Source: Winogradskyella sp. (GTDB lineage Bacteria; Bacteroidota; Bacteroidia; Flavobacteriales; Flavobacteriaceae). Taken from it: DNA of 64,000 nt. Within the stretch, counting starts at the first letter, position 1. Each line of letters starts with the position of its first letter. The notes under the pieces were generated by a model that was given only the letters and a program-made list of their open reading frames with translations, did not search any database and had not been told where the DNA came from. Below are positions 34,657-43,396 of this stretch, piece after piece. Where the stretch lies: positions 1-64,000 of the forward strand of contig SHBX01000004.1 in the NCBI GenBank assembly GCA_004211785.1, written 5' to 3'. Position numbers and translations under genes: made by a program.

Positions 34657-34735
34657 GAACTTCGATACATGTGCTGAGCCTGTTTCAGTATCGACGGATA
34701 TAAATCGCCGAAGCATTAAAACAGACTCATATCAT
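34657..34735. repeat. Degenerate interspersed repeat
   Basis: Contains CTTCGATAC...CTGAGCC...TTCAGTATCG, an imperfect inverted repeat related to the palindromic units between sufC and sufD and near 35.8 kb. Nothing else was recognised in the 34634-34809 gap except a possible -7 box TATATTTA shortly before the next gene. Confidence 0.4.
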
Positions 34736-34809
34736 AGTATTGGCAAACATTAGATTCACTTCTTTCAGCTAAAATATTATATTTACATCTAATTAAACTC
34801 TAACCAATC

Positions 34810-35721
34810 ATGAAAAAACAAATACTTTTATTTTCTCTTTTAATCAGTCAAATGTTTAATGCACAAACAGTCTTATTGCAAGAAAGCTTTGAAACTGATG
34901 GAGAAGGCAGCAGATACACTTCTAACACTTTTTATTTATCAACAATAGACTTTTTTACACGTATGGATAATAATCCTACTATGTATGCGGTCGGAAATAA
35001 TGCAGGCTCTCATCCTACAAATCCTGATGGTTCATTTTATTGGGGAGCTGAAGATTGTGACCAAGCTTCAGGAGGTGAAGGAGTAATAACTCTTAACGCT
35101 TTTGCTGTTACCGGATATACTACAGATGTAGATGTCTTTCTTTCAAATGCTAGACCAAATGATTTTCGTTTAGAAACAACGGATTATTTTATACTTGAAT
35201 ATAATATGGATGGTGCAGGATGGACTATTTTTGGCGCTATGTATGGAAATAATGGCGCAGGAAATGGAAATTTACAAATAGATGCAAATTTAGATGGCTC
35301 TCCAGATTCTGGAGGTGCAGAAGTTAACTCTTCTGATTTTCAAAATTTTAATTTCTCAATACCCGTAACAGGTAATAATTTACAAATTCGGTTTCGAGTA
35401 TTAGCAAGTACTGCATCCGAATCAATTATTTTTGATAATATTAGACTTAATGGAACTACAACACTTGGTATAGATAATAATGCATTATTTAATAATGTAT
35501 CAATCTATCCGAATCCAAGCAATGGGCTGGTAAATATTAACTTAGATGAATTAGAAGACACAACTATAAAAGCATATAATACTTTAGGTCAATTAGTTTA
35601 TGTAAAAAAGAATGTTACAAGCCAATTCCATCATTTTGAATTAGACAAGTCTAGCGGACTTTACTTTATTGAAATTAGTTCTCAAAATAATAAGCAAACT
35701 TATAAACTTGTTATAAAATAA
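34810..35721 (+). CDS. T9SS type A sorting domain-containing secreted protein
   Basis: 303 aa. Signal peptide 1-19 (LFSLLISQMFNAQ), a central beta-sandwich-like domain rich in Gly, Asn and Asp (residues 20-220), and a C-terminal type A sorting domain of about 75 residues (VSIYPNPSNGLVNINLDEL ... IKAYNTLGQLVY ... GLYFIEISSQNNKQTYKLVIK). The CTD sends the protein through the type IX system to the cell surface or medium. The N-terminal domain has no recognised enzyme motif. Stands alone. Confidence 0.88.
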   Translation: MKKQILLFSLLISQMFNAQTVLLQESFETDGEGSRYTSNTFYLSTIDFFTRMDNNPTMYAVGNNAGSHPTNPDGSFYWGAEDCDQASGGEGVITLNAFAVTGYTTDVDVFLSNARPNDFRLETTDYFILEYNMDGAGWTIFGAMYGNNGAGNGNLQIDANLDGSPDSGGAEVNSSDFQNFNFSIPVTGNNLQIRFRVLASTASESIIFDNIRLNGTTTLGIDNNALFNNVSIYPNPSNGLVNINLDELEDTTIKAYNTLGQLVYVKKNVTSQFHHFELDKSSGLYFIEISSQNNKQTYKLVIK

Positions 35722-35784
35722 CGACTTGTCAACAAAGGCTATATATTAATTGCTTATTCGGGATTACTCCTAAAACCCTCATTT

Positions 35785-35855
35785 CGACAAGCTCAATAAC
35801 CACACAAATTTTTCAGTTAAGTGTTGAAATACCTGCCTCGCGGCAAGGCGGGCGC
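35785..35855. repeat. Two interspersed repeat fragments downstream of pyk
   Basis: ATTTCGACAAGCTCAATAAC (35790 region) is a half-site of the palindromic intergenic unit also seen at 20.1 kb and 34.7 kb. CCTGCCTCGCGGCAAGGCGG (35832 region) is a GC-rich hairpin (GCCT/AGGC core) that stands out from the AT-rich surroundings. Confidence 0.5.
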
Positions 35856-35881
35856 AACTAATCATAGTCGATAAGTTAAAT

Positions 35882-35935
35882 CAGATTTACTAGTGTTGCT
35901 ACGTTCTTCAAACTCTCGTCGCACTAGTAAATCTG
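35882..35935. repeat. Long perfect inverted repeat next to the pyk stop codon
   Basis: CAGATTTACTAGTG (35882-35895) and its exact complement CACTAGTAAATCTG (35922-35935) are separated by 26 bases. It lies just past the pyk stop codon (35946, minus strand). It could form a 14-bp hairpin; no T run follows, so it is not a standard terminator. Confidence 0.7.
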
Positions 35936-35945
35936 CTCTAACGCC

Positions 35946-37385
35946 TTAAAAACTACAGCTCTCAATCTCAGTAACACGAAGCGTATTTACCATACCTTTG
36001 TCTTTAATCGGCATTGCGGCTAAACTAATCAGCATATCACCAACACCTAGATACCCTTTTTTACAAGCAATAGCATTAACATCTTCAATAGTTTCGTCAG
36101 TGCTCACAAACTTATCGTAGTGAAACGCTGTAACACCCCAAAGTAAACTTAAACGCGTTAACATGCGCTTATTTGAGGTAAATACTAAAATATGCGCCGA
36201 AGGTCGCCATGCAGAAATCTGAAACGCTGTATAGCCACTATTAGTCAATGTAGAAATGGCTTTAGCGTCTATCTCGTTAGCCATTTTAGCGGCATGATAA
36301 CATATAGATTTTGTAATGTATCTTTTTGTGCGGATATGTGGTGGTAGTTGTGGTACTTCAATTAAAGAAGAGTCCTCAACACTACGAATAATATTTGCCA
36401 TTTGGGTAATAACCTGAACAGGATATTTACCAACTGACGTTTCTCCAGAAAGCATCACCGCATCTGCACCATCCATTACAGAGTTAGCCACATCATTTAC
36501 CTCAGCACGAGTTGGTGTTAAACTAGATATCATGGTTTCCATCATTTGCGTGGCAATAATTACAGGAATACGGGCCCGTTTTGCGCGGTGCACCAATTGC
36601 TTTTGCACTAATGGTACTTCTTCGGCTGGGATTTCGACACCCAAATCACCACGAGCCACCATTAAACCGTCACAATAGGCAACAATTTTATCGATATTAG
36701 CTACGGCTTCTGGTTTTTCGATTTTTGCTATAATAGGAATCTTCTCTTTGCTATGCTCACTGATTAACTTCTGAAGCTCCATTAAATCTTCGGCATGACG
36801 AACAAAGGATAAAGCTATCCAATCAACTTCTTGACTGATTGCAAAAATAGCATCCTCGATATCTTTCTCAGTTAATGCTGGTTGTGAAATGTTGGTATTT
36901 GGTAGGTTAACGCCTTTTTTAGATTTTAATGGTCCGCCTTGAACCACTTTTGCTTTCACCTCAGATTTACCATCTGTAGAAACCACTTCGAAAATTAATT
37001 TTCCATCATCTAAAAGAATACGTTCGCCGGGTTTTGCGTCTTGAGGAAACTTATCGTAAGTCATATAAACACGCTCTTTTGTGCCTTCAAAACGTTTTCC
37101 TGTAGCAAAGACTATGTCATCTCCTGGATTAACAACAACGTCACCTTTCATAATTCCAACTCGTAATTTTGGACCTTGTAAATCTCCTAAAATTGCAGCA
37201 TTATAGCCATATTCTTCATTAAGCTCTCGAATCATTTTAATTCGTTTTTTCACAGCTTCATAATCAGCATGAGAGAAGTTAATTCTAAATACGTTTGCAC
37301 CTTCTTCTAACATTTGTTTTAAAACGGTCTTGCTACTTGTAGCTGGGCCAAGCGTAGCTACTATCTTCGTTTTCTTATTCATCAT
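35946..37385 (-). CDS. pyk: Pyruvate kinase
   Basis: 479 aa. Last step of glycolysis, phosphoenolpyruvate plus ADP to pyruvate plus ATP. TKIVATLGPATSS at the start, NFSHA, the catalytic lysine block IPIIAKIEKPEAVANID, the MVARGDLGVEIP site and TRAEVNDVANSVMDGADAVMLSGET are all standard. Transcribed five bases after the IPExxxVDY gene, as in many flavobacteria. Confidence 0.96.
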   Translation of the reverse strand: MMNKKTKIVATLGPATSSKTVLKQMLEEGANVFRINFSHADYEAVKKRIKMIRELNEEYGYNAAILGDLQGPKLRVGIMKGDVVVNPGDDIVFATGKRFEGTKERVYMTYDKFPQDAKPGERILLDDGKLIFEVVSTDGKSEVKAKVVQGGPLKSKKGVNLPNTNISQPALTEKDIEDAIFAISQEVDWIALSFVRHAEDLMELQKLISEHSKEKIPIIAKIEKPEAVANIDKIVAYCDGLMVARGDLGVEIPAEEVPLVQKQLVHRAKRARIPVIIATQMMETMISSLTPTRAEVNDVANSVMDGADAVMLSGETSVGKYPVQVITQMANIIRSVEDSSLIEVPQLPPHIRTKRYITKSICYHAAKMANEIDAKAISTLTNSGYTAFQISAWRPSAHILVFTSNKRMLTRLSLLWGVTAFHYDKFVSTDETIEDVNAIACKKGYLGVGDMLISLAAMPIKDKGMVNTLRVTEIESCSF

Positions 37386-37390
37386 TAATT

Positions 37391-37870
37391 CTAAAAAATT
37401 AAATGTTCTTTCGATTTTATTTTATACAAATCTACACTGTAACTCGTAATAATCTGAGGTACGCTTTGTAGTTTGTTAATCATCAGTTTTTCGTTAATTT
37501 GCTTCGTTTCGTTAGATATTTTTATAAAAAAGTCTACTTGTTTTAATTCAGGAAGTAGATTGTACGTTTTGGTTACTTTTTTATCCTCACTGAATAAAAC
37601 ACCACTACTAGACAAACTCTCTTCTTCCTTTTTACAAATATTTGCAATAAGATTCCAAGTCGTATCATCAGAAGCGTTATAATGTTCATATACAGCGTAT
37701 GATGATGCTGTGTAATTTAGATCTAAATCTTTTTCTTTTCGTTCTAGATTTAGACCTAAAAATTTATTAATCATATACGCCAATCGGTAATCTTCTAGCC
37801 TACAATGAACAGCAATAAGCACGTACGAGTCGTCGTGAAAATCATCAACCAAAAGCTTATGCAATGCCAT
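37391..37870 (-). CDS. IPExxxVDY family protein
   Basis: 159 aa small soluble protein. The region VHCRLEDYRLAYMINKFLGLNLER corresponds to the family motif (here the IPE residues are replaced), and an acidic DLDLNYTASSYAVYEH stretch follows. The family is restricted to Bacteroidota and typically sits between rnc and pyk, as here. Function unknown. No signal peptide or membrane segment. Confidence 0.8.
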   Translation of the reverse strand: MALHKLLVDDFHDDSYVLIAVHCRLEDYRLAYMINKFLGLNLERKEKDLDLNYTASSYAVYEHYNASDDTTWNLIANICKKEEESLSSSGVLFSEDKKVTKTYNLLPELKQVDFFIKISNETKQINEKLMINKLQSVPQIITSYSVDLYKIKSKEHLIF

Positions 37871-37994
37871 ATCTTATTTGCAAATAATTAGGTAAATATA
37901 AGGTATAAAATTAGGGGAAATATTAAGTTTATATGAAACTTAAGGTAATAAAATTACGAAAACGTTTGCGCTAAATGATACAGCTTAGGCGTCT

Positions 37995-38738
37995 TTAAGG
38001 GTGTTTTTTTATCTGTCCTTGAAAAGCAAAAAACGCACGTTTTGATGCTTTTTCTTCGGCTTTCTTTTTAGACGTCGCTCGTCCTTTTGCCACCACTTTA
38101 TCATCAATACTTAACTTAACAGCAAAATGTTTTAGAGCATCATTACCTGTATCTTCATACACTTCGTAGTCAAATGTTTTTTTCTCTTTTTGACACCACT
38201 CAATCAGTAAACTTTTATAGCTAATGACCTTTCCTTCGAGTTTTTCTATATCTACATGTGGAAGAATCACATTTTTGAAAATAAACTTTTCACAGGCTTT
38301 ATAGCCTTTATCTAGGTATATAGCGCCAACAATAGCTTCAAAAAGGTTCCCATGAATATTATTACCAAAATTATCTTTTGGTATTCTGCTTGTGACTAAA
38401 TCTATAAGTTTTAGTTCCTTACCTAATTCATTTAAATGCTCTCGACTGACGACTTTAGAGCGCATCTTAGTCAAATAACCTTCATCGCCATGTGGCACTT
38501 CGCTAAACAAGTAAGAGGCAATCACTGAGCTAAGCATAGCATCACCTACAAACTCTAAACGTTCGTAATTAATGGGGTTGCCTTTTTTGTCCTTAATATT
38601 CATCGAACGATGAGTAAATGCCTTGATGTAAAATGATTTGTTTTTAGGTTTAAAACCCAGAATCTGTTGAAGTTGTAAAAAAAAATTCCCGTCTTCTTCA
38701 GAACGGGAATTTTTTAATATGTTACGAATGAAACTCAT
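37995..38738 (-). CDS. rnc: Ribonuclease III
   Basis: 247 aa double-strand-specific endoribonuclease that matures rRNA and mRNA. The nuclease signature NYERLEFVGDAMLSS and the second acidic site in NLFEAIVGAIYLDKG are present, with a C-terminal dsRNA-binding domain (YKSLLIEWCQKEKKTFDYEV ... GRATSKKKAEEKASKRAF). It follows fabF by seven bases in the acpP-fabF-rnc operon. Confidence 0.95.
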   Translation of the reverse strand: MSFIRNILKNSRSEEDGNFFLQLQQILGFKPKNKSFYIKAFTHRSMNIKDKKGNPINYERLEFVGDAMLSSVIASYLFSEVPHGDEGYLTKMRSKVVSREHLNELGKELKLIDLVTSRIPKDNFGNNIHGNLFEAIVGAIYLDKGYKACEKFIFKNVILPHVDIEKLEGKVISYKSLLIEWCQKEKKTFDYEVYEDTGNDALKHFAVKLSIDDKVVAKGRATSKKKAEEKASKRAFFAFQGQIKKHP

Positions 38739-38745
38739 TCGGGAT

Positions 38746-39996
38746 TTAATCTAGTTTCTTAAATAATACACAAGCGTTGTGTCCGCCAAATCCAAATGTA
38801 TTACTCATTGCTACTTTAATATCGCGTTTCTGTGCCTTATTGAGCGTTAAATTTAATTCTGGGTCTATGTTTTCGTCAACCGTTTCATGATTGATTGTTG
38901 GTGGTATAATACCGTGCTCCATTGCCATTATAGAAGCAATAGCTTCAATAGCTCCAGCAGCACCCAACAAGTGACCTGTCATAGATTTTGTAGAATTAAT
39001 ATTTATGTTCTTAGCGTGACTTCCAAATACTTCAGATATAGCTTTTAACTCTGCAACATCACCTAATGGTGTCGACGTGCCGTGTGTATTTATATGATCT
39101 ACATCTTCAGGATTTAGTCCTGCATTTTCTAAACAATTTTTCATTACCGCAACCACACCAATACCATCAGGATGTGGTGCCGTCATGTGATAAGCATCTG
39201 ATGATAAACCACCACCAACTACTTCTGCGTAAATCTTTGCGCCACGTGCCTTAGCATGATCGTAATCTTCTAAGACAATAGCTCCAGCACCTTCACCTAA
39301 CACAAAACCATCACGATTTGCATCGAAAGGTCTTGAGGCAGACTCTGGACTATCATTACGTGTACTCATAGCGTGCATAGCGTTAAAACCACCCATGCCA
39401 GCAATGGTAACAGCAGCTTCACTTCCTCCTGTAATTACAACATCACAATGACCTAAACGTATATTGTTTAAGGCATCAATCATTGAGTTTGCAGAAGATG
39501 CACAAGCAGATACCGTAGTATAGTTAGGTCCCATAAATCCATATTTAATAGATATGTTTCCTGGTGCTATATCGGCAATCATTTTTGGAATAAAGAAAGG
39601 GTTAAAACGTGGCGTACCATCACCTTCGGCAAAATTTAAAACTTCTTTCTGAAAAGTTTCTAAGCCTCCAATACCGGCACCCCAAATAACGCCTACTCTA
39701 TATTTGTTTAGTGCATCCAAGTCTAACTTCGCATCTGCAATTGCTTCATCAGAAGCGACCATTGCATACTGCGAAAACTTGTCCATTTTTCGCGCTAACT
39801 TTCTGTCAATAAAGTCAGTAACGTTAAAATCTTTTACTTCACAAGCAAATTGTGTTTTGAACTTTTCAGCATCAAAATGTGTAACAGGAGCAGCGCCACT
39901 CTTTCCATTAACAAGACCATTCCAATATTCATCTTTGGTATTGCCAATAGGTGTAAGCGCACCTAAACCGGTAACTACAACTCGCTTTAATTCCAT
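38746..39996 (-). CDS. fabF: Beta-ketoacyl-ACP synthase II
   Basis: 416 aa elongating enzyme of fatty-acid synthesis. Catalytic triad positions are visible: Cys in TTVSACASSANS, His in NTHGTSTPLGD and His in KSMTGHLLGAAG. It lies 12 bases after acpP, so enzyme and carrier are made together. Confidence 0.96.
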   Translation of the reverse strand: MELKRVVVTGLGALTPIGNTKDEYWNGLVNGKSGAAPVTHFDAEKFKTQFACEVKDFNVTDFIDRKLARKMDKFSQYAMVASDEAIADAKLDLDALNKYRVGVIWGAGIGGLETFQKEVLNFAEGDGTPRFNPFFIPKMIADIAPGNISIKYGFMGPNYTTVSACASSANSMIDALNNIRLGHCDVVITGGSEAAVTIAGMGGFNAMHAMSTRNDSPESASRPFDANRDGFVLGEGAGAIVLEDYDHAKARGAKIYAEVVGGGLSSDAYHMTAPHPDGIGVVAVMKNCLENAGLNPEDVDHINTHGTSTPLGDVAELKAISEVFGSHAKNININSTKSMTGHLLGAAGAIEAIASIMAMEHGIIPPTINHETVDENIDPELNLTLNKAQKRDIKVAMSNTFGFGGHNACVLFKKLD

Positions 39997-40008
39997 AAAA
40001 TTAATTTC

Positions 40009-40242
40009 TTATTTTGCTTCTTCTATATAAGAGACAGCTTGACCAACTGTTGCAATGTTTTCAGCTTGATCGTCTGGTATTTGAATATCGAATTCTTTTT
40101 CGAATTCCATGATTAACTCAACTGTATCCAATGAATCTGCTCCTAAATCGTTAGTAAAGCTAGCTTCTGTTACAACTTCGTTTTCATCAACACCTAATTT
40201 GTCTACGATAATCGCTTTTACTCTTGATGCAATGTCTGACAT
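40009..40242 (-). CDS. acpP: Acyl carrier protein
   Basis: 77 aa, acidic. The phosphopantetheine serine is in [18 protein letters not shown]. First gene of the acpP-fabF-rnc operon. The -7 box TATTTTTG (complement of 40275-40282) lies about 32 bases upstream of its ATG. Confidence 0.97.
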   Translation of the reverse strand: MSDIASRVKAIIVDKLGVDENEVVTEASFTNDLGADSLDTVELIMEFEKEFDIQIPDDQAENIATVGQAVSYIEEAK

Positions 40243-40274
40243 AATCTTTTAGTTTTTAAGTTTTAATTAGAGGG

Positions 40275-40282
40275 CAAAAATA
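40275..40282 (-). promoter_or_regulatory. -7 promoter box for acpP-fabF-rnc
   Basis: The minus strand reads TATTTTTG, an exact TAnnTTTG match, 32 bases before the acpP start. No clear -33 TTG was found. Confidence 0.5.
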
Positions 40283-40423
40283 AAAAACTTTATTTTAAAA
40301 TATACATTTACCTAATAAATGTGACTTATATAGATAAAAATAGAAATAAGTATTTGGTTTTTGAGCCTAATTGTTAATTATTATTCTTTTTTTTGTTCGA
40401 ACAACTAACGTGATAACTAAATA

Positions 40424-40990
40424 ATGAAGCGTATTGTAATTTTTGCGTCCGGCTCTGGAAGTAATGCTGAAAATTTGATAAAGTTTTTTCAAGACAGTGA
40501 CCAAGCGTCGGTTATTCAAATACTCTCTAACAATCCTCATGCCAAAGTGTTAGACCGCGCTAAACGCCTTGGTGTTTCTGGATTATCATTTAATAAAATT
40601 GCTTTTACAAAAACAGATGATGTCTTAAATATTTTGAAAGCATCACAACCCGATTTAATTGTTCTGGCTGGTTTTTTATGGAAATTTCCTGAAAACATTA
40701 TAAATAGTTTCCCTAATAAGATTATTAATATTCATCCAGCACTTTTACCTAATTATGGCGGAAAAGGCATGTACGGCATGCATGTTCATCGTGCAATTAT
40801 CGAAAATAATGAAGCTGAAACTGGAATAACCATCCATTTTGTGAACGAAAATTATGATGAAGGTGCTATTATTTTTCAAGCAAAATGCGACGTTTTAGCA
40901 AATGACACTGCTGAAGATGTGGCTTCTAAAATTCACGAATTAGAGATGGAACATTTTCCTAAGGTGATTGAAACGCTTTTAAATGAGTAA
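40424..40990 (+). CDS. purN: Phosphoribosylglycinamide formyltransferase
   Basis: 188 aa. Third step of purine synthesis, using 10-formyltetrahydrofolate. FASGSGSNAENLI at the start, the NIHPALLPNYGGKGMYGMHVH catalytic block (Asn and His) and the ETGITIHFVNENYDEGAII block (catalytic Asp) are standard. It overlaps the RNase H gene by eight bases. Confidence 0.95.
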   Translation: MKRIVIFASGSGSNAENLIKFFQDSDQASVIQILSNNPHAKVLDRAKRLGVSGLSFNKIAFTKTDDVLNILKASQPDLIVLAGFLWKFPENIINSFPNKIINIHPALLPNYGGKGMYGMHVHRAIIENNEAETGITIHFVNENYDEGAIIFQAKCDVLANDTAEDVASKIHELEMEHFPKVIETLLNE

Positions 40991-41624
40991 AAAGAAAAAA
41001 AAATATTATACCGTTTGGAAAGGGCATCATACCGGTGTTTTTGAAACCTGGGATGATTGTAAAGCACAAATAAAAAACTATGAAGGTGCACAATACAAGT
41101 CTTTTGCTACGTTTGAAGCTGCTAAAAAAGCATTAAAAGGCAACTACAAAGACTACATCGGTAAATCCAAAACCTTTAAAAGCGAGCTTTCTGAAGCGCA
41201 GCTCAAAAAAATAGGCAAACCTAACTACAATTCTATTTCTGTTGATGCAGCGTCAAGTGGTAATCCCGGAATTATGGAATATCGTGGTGTGGATACTAAA
41301 ACCAAAAAGCAACTCTTCATTCAAGGTCCTTTTGATGAAGGCACCAATAATATTGGTGAGTTTCTTGCCTTAGTTCATGGTTTGGCATTTTTAAAACAAC
41401 ATAAAAGCGATCGAATTATGTACACCGACTCTAGAACAGCAATGAGTTGGGTGCGCAAAAAAACCTGCAATACAAAGCTAGAACGTAACGAAAAAAATAA
41501 ACCTGTTTTTGAGCTTGTTGAACGCGCTATTAAATGGTTAGAAACCAACCCTTATAAAACCACAATCGTAAAGTGGGAAACCAAAGCTTGGGGAGAGATT
41601 CCTGCAGATTTTGGACGTAAATAA
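40983..41624 (+). CDS. Ribonuclease H with N-terminal viroplasmin/hybrid-binding domain
   Basis: 213 aa. Residues 5-52 (YYTVWKGHHTGVFETWDDCK ... FATFEAAKKAL) form the viroplasmin-like hybrid-binding domain known from eukaryotic RNase H1. Residues 78-213 hold the RNase H fold with acidic residues in SVDAASSGNPG, NNIGEFLALVHG, MYTDSRTAMSW and the terminal PADFGRK. It removes RNA from RNA:DNA hybrids. The start overlaps the purN end by eight bases, which indicates coupled translation. Confidence 0.9.
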   Translation: MSKKKKKYYTVWKGHHTGVFETWDDCKAQIKNYEGAQYKSFATFEAAKKALKGNYKDYIGKSKTFKSELSEAQLKKIGKPNYNSISVDAASSGNPGIMEYRGVDTKTKKQLFIQGPFDEGTNNIGEFLALVHGLAFLKQHKSDRIMYTDSRTAMSWVRKKTCNTKLERNEKNKPVFELVERAIKWLETNPYKTTIVKWETKAWGEIPADFGRK

Positions 41625-41707
41625 TCATTATCCACAAAATTTAACAACCCGTTTTGTAATGCATTGAAAGTTGCTACTACTAAGAGCACTTATAAATATA
41701 AGTTGCA

Positions 41708-42325
41708 ATGCAAAAGTTTAGACTTTCAATATTTTTAGTAATCATTACATCTGTTTCATTTGCGCAAACCGAATGGAAACTTAAAAAAGATGCAGATGAA
41801 ATTAAAATATACACGAGGTCAATTCCTAATGAAAAACTAGATGAATATAAAGCGGTGACAACCATCAAGACATCTATAGAAAATGTGCTTGAAGAACTTA
41901 TATCTGCACCAAAATATTATGATCAATGCGAATCTGGTATTAGTTATCACATAAAAAAACTCAAAGACAATCAACATGTGTTTTACGCGCGTAAAGATTT
42001 GCCTTGGCCAGTAAAAGATAGAGATTTAATAACACTCTTAACCGTAAAAAAAATTACAAACACTAAATACAAATTAAAGTTAGAATCTCTACCAAATGTT
42101 ATTCAGGAGCGTAAAAAAACAATACGTATAAAAAAACTCATGGGGTTTTGGTTGCTTGAAGAAGTTGGTGATTCTACCAAAGTAACTCAACAACTTTTTA
42201 TAAACCCAGAAGGTTCGCTCCCAACATTTGTGATTAATAGTTTGCTAATAAAAGGCCCTTTTAAAACCTTTACGGAATTAAGAACAAATCTTAAAATTTC
42301 TGAAGATACTGTTTTGGGTAAATAA
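41708..42325 (+). CDS. START-domain protein with signal peptide
   Basis: 205 aa. Signal peptide 1-20 (FLVIITSVSFAQ), then a START/SRPBCC lipid-binding fold (WKLKKDADEIKIYTRSIPNEKLDEYKAVTTIKTS ... YYDQCESGISYHIKKL ... ARKDLPWPVKDRDLITLL). It probably binds a lipid or other hydrophobic ligand in the periplasm; ligand unknown. Single gene. Confidence 0.83.
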   Translation: MQKFRLSIFLVIITSVSFAQTEWKLKKDADEIKIYTRSIPNEKLDEYKAVTTIKTSIENVLEELISAPKYYDQCESGISYHIKKLKDNQHVFYARKDLPWPVKDRDLITLLTVKKITNTKYKLKLESLPNVIQERKKTIRIKKLMGFWLLEEVGDSTKVTQQLFINPEGSLPTFVINSLLIKGPFKTFTELRTNLKISEDTVLGK

Positions 42326-42350
42326 AATATGCCGTTGTCATTAATCACAC

Positions 42351-42358
42351 TATATTTG
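42351..42358 (+). promoter_or_regulatory. -7 promoter box for the PfkB gene (TATATTTG)
   Basis: Exact TAnnTTTG match 23 bases before the ATG at 42382. A TTG at 42335-42337 is only 13 bases upstream, so the -33 assignment is weak. Confidence 0.5.
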
Positions 42359-42381
42359 CACTGAAATTTGAAATTTTACGT

Positions 42382-43311
42382 ATGAGTAAATTAGTTATTG
42401 TTGGAACTGTGGCTTTTGATGCTATTGAAACACCTTTTGGTAAAACCGACAAAATCTTAGGCGGAGCTGCAACATTTATAGGTCTTTCGGCGGCCAATTT
42501 TGATAATGTAGATGCAGCGGCTGTTTCTGTTGTTGGTGGTGATTTTCCTCAAGAATATTTAGACCTTTTAACTGATAGAAAAGTAAATATAGATGGTGTT
42601 GAAATCGTAAAAGATGGTAAAACATTTTTTTGGAGTGGTAAATACCATAACGATATGAATTCTCGAGACACTTTAGCTACCGAGTTAAATGTCTTGGAAA
42701 CCTTTACACCGGTAGTTCCTGAAAATTATAAAGATGCAGATGTTGTAATGCTGGGTAATTTACACCCGCTAACACAGCAAAGTGTGCTAGACCAAATGTC
42801 TAAAAAACCTAAGTTGGCAATTTTAGATACCATGAATTTTTGGATGGATATTGCCATGGACGATTTAAAAGCTGTTCTTAAAAATGTAGATGTTATTACT
42901 ATTAATGACGAAGAAGCAAGACAATTGTCTGGAGAATATTCTTTAGTTAATGCTGCAAAGAAAATTCACACCATGGGACCAAAATATGTGGTCATTAAAA
43001 AAGGTGAGCACGGCGCATTGTTATTTAATGAAGGTAACATGTTTTATGCACCAGCTTTACCACTAGCCGAAGTGTTTGATCCAACTGGAGCTGGAGATAC
43101 ATTTGCGGGTGGTTTTTCGGGTTATCTTGCAAAAACAGGTAATATCTCTTTTGAGAATATGAAAAAGGCCGTTATTTATGGTTCTGCTTTAGCCTCTTTC
43201 TGTGTAGAGAAGTTTGGCACGGAGCGCATGCTCACACTGACAGATGAAGAAATATTTGAACGCTTACAACAATTTAAAGATTTAACACAATTCGAAATAG
43301 AATTAAACTAA
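42382..43311 (+). CDS. PfkB-family sugar/nucleoside kinase
   Basis: 309 aa. PfkB fold: N-terminal VGTVAFDAIETPFGKTDKILGGAATF and the C-terminal DPTGAGDTFAGGF signature with the catalytic aspartate. Ribokinase, adenosine kinase and fructokinase share this fold, so the substrate is open. It precedes a PurF-like gene, with a strong terminator and a new promoter in between, hinting at a role in ribose or nucleoside metabolism only by position. Confidence 0.88.
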   Translation: MSKLVIVGTVAFDAIETPFGKTDKILGGAATFIGLSAANFDNVDAAAVSVVGGDFPQEYLDLLTDRKVNIDGVEIVKDGKTFFWSGKYHNDMNSRDTLATELNVLETFTPVVPENYKDADVVMLGNLHPLTQQSVLDQMSKKPKLAILDTMNFWMDIAMDDLKAVLKNVDVITINDEEARQLSGEYSLVNAAKKIHTMGPKYVVIKKGEHGALLFNEGNMFYAPALPLAEVFDPTGAGDTFAGGFSGYLAKTGNISFENMKKAVIYGSALASFCVEKFGTERMLTLTDEEIFERLQQFKDLTQFEIELN

Positions 43312-43320
43312 TAAAAACTA

Positions 43321-43347
43321 ACGCGCCTGATTTTGGCGCGTTTTTTA
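43321..43347 (+). terminator. Rho-independent terminator after the PfkB gene
   Basis: Stem ACGCGCC / GGCGCGT with a seven-base loop, followed by TTTTT. The TTTTG inside it also forms the -33 box of the next promoter. Confidence 0.88.
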
Positions 43348-43361
43348 TTTCATTATTTTTG
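43331..43361 (+). promoter_or_regulatory. Promoter of the PurF-like gene (TTTTG-N18-TATTTTTG)
   Basis: TTTTG at 43331-43335, within the upstream terminator loop, and TATTTTTG at 43354-43361, 18 bases apart. About 35 bases precede the ATG at 43397. Confidence 0.6.
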
Positions 43362-43396
43362 AATACTCAACAACACAACAAACTCTCACAGCAACA

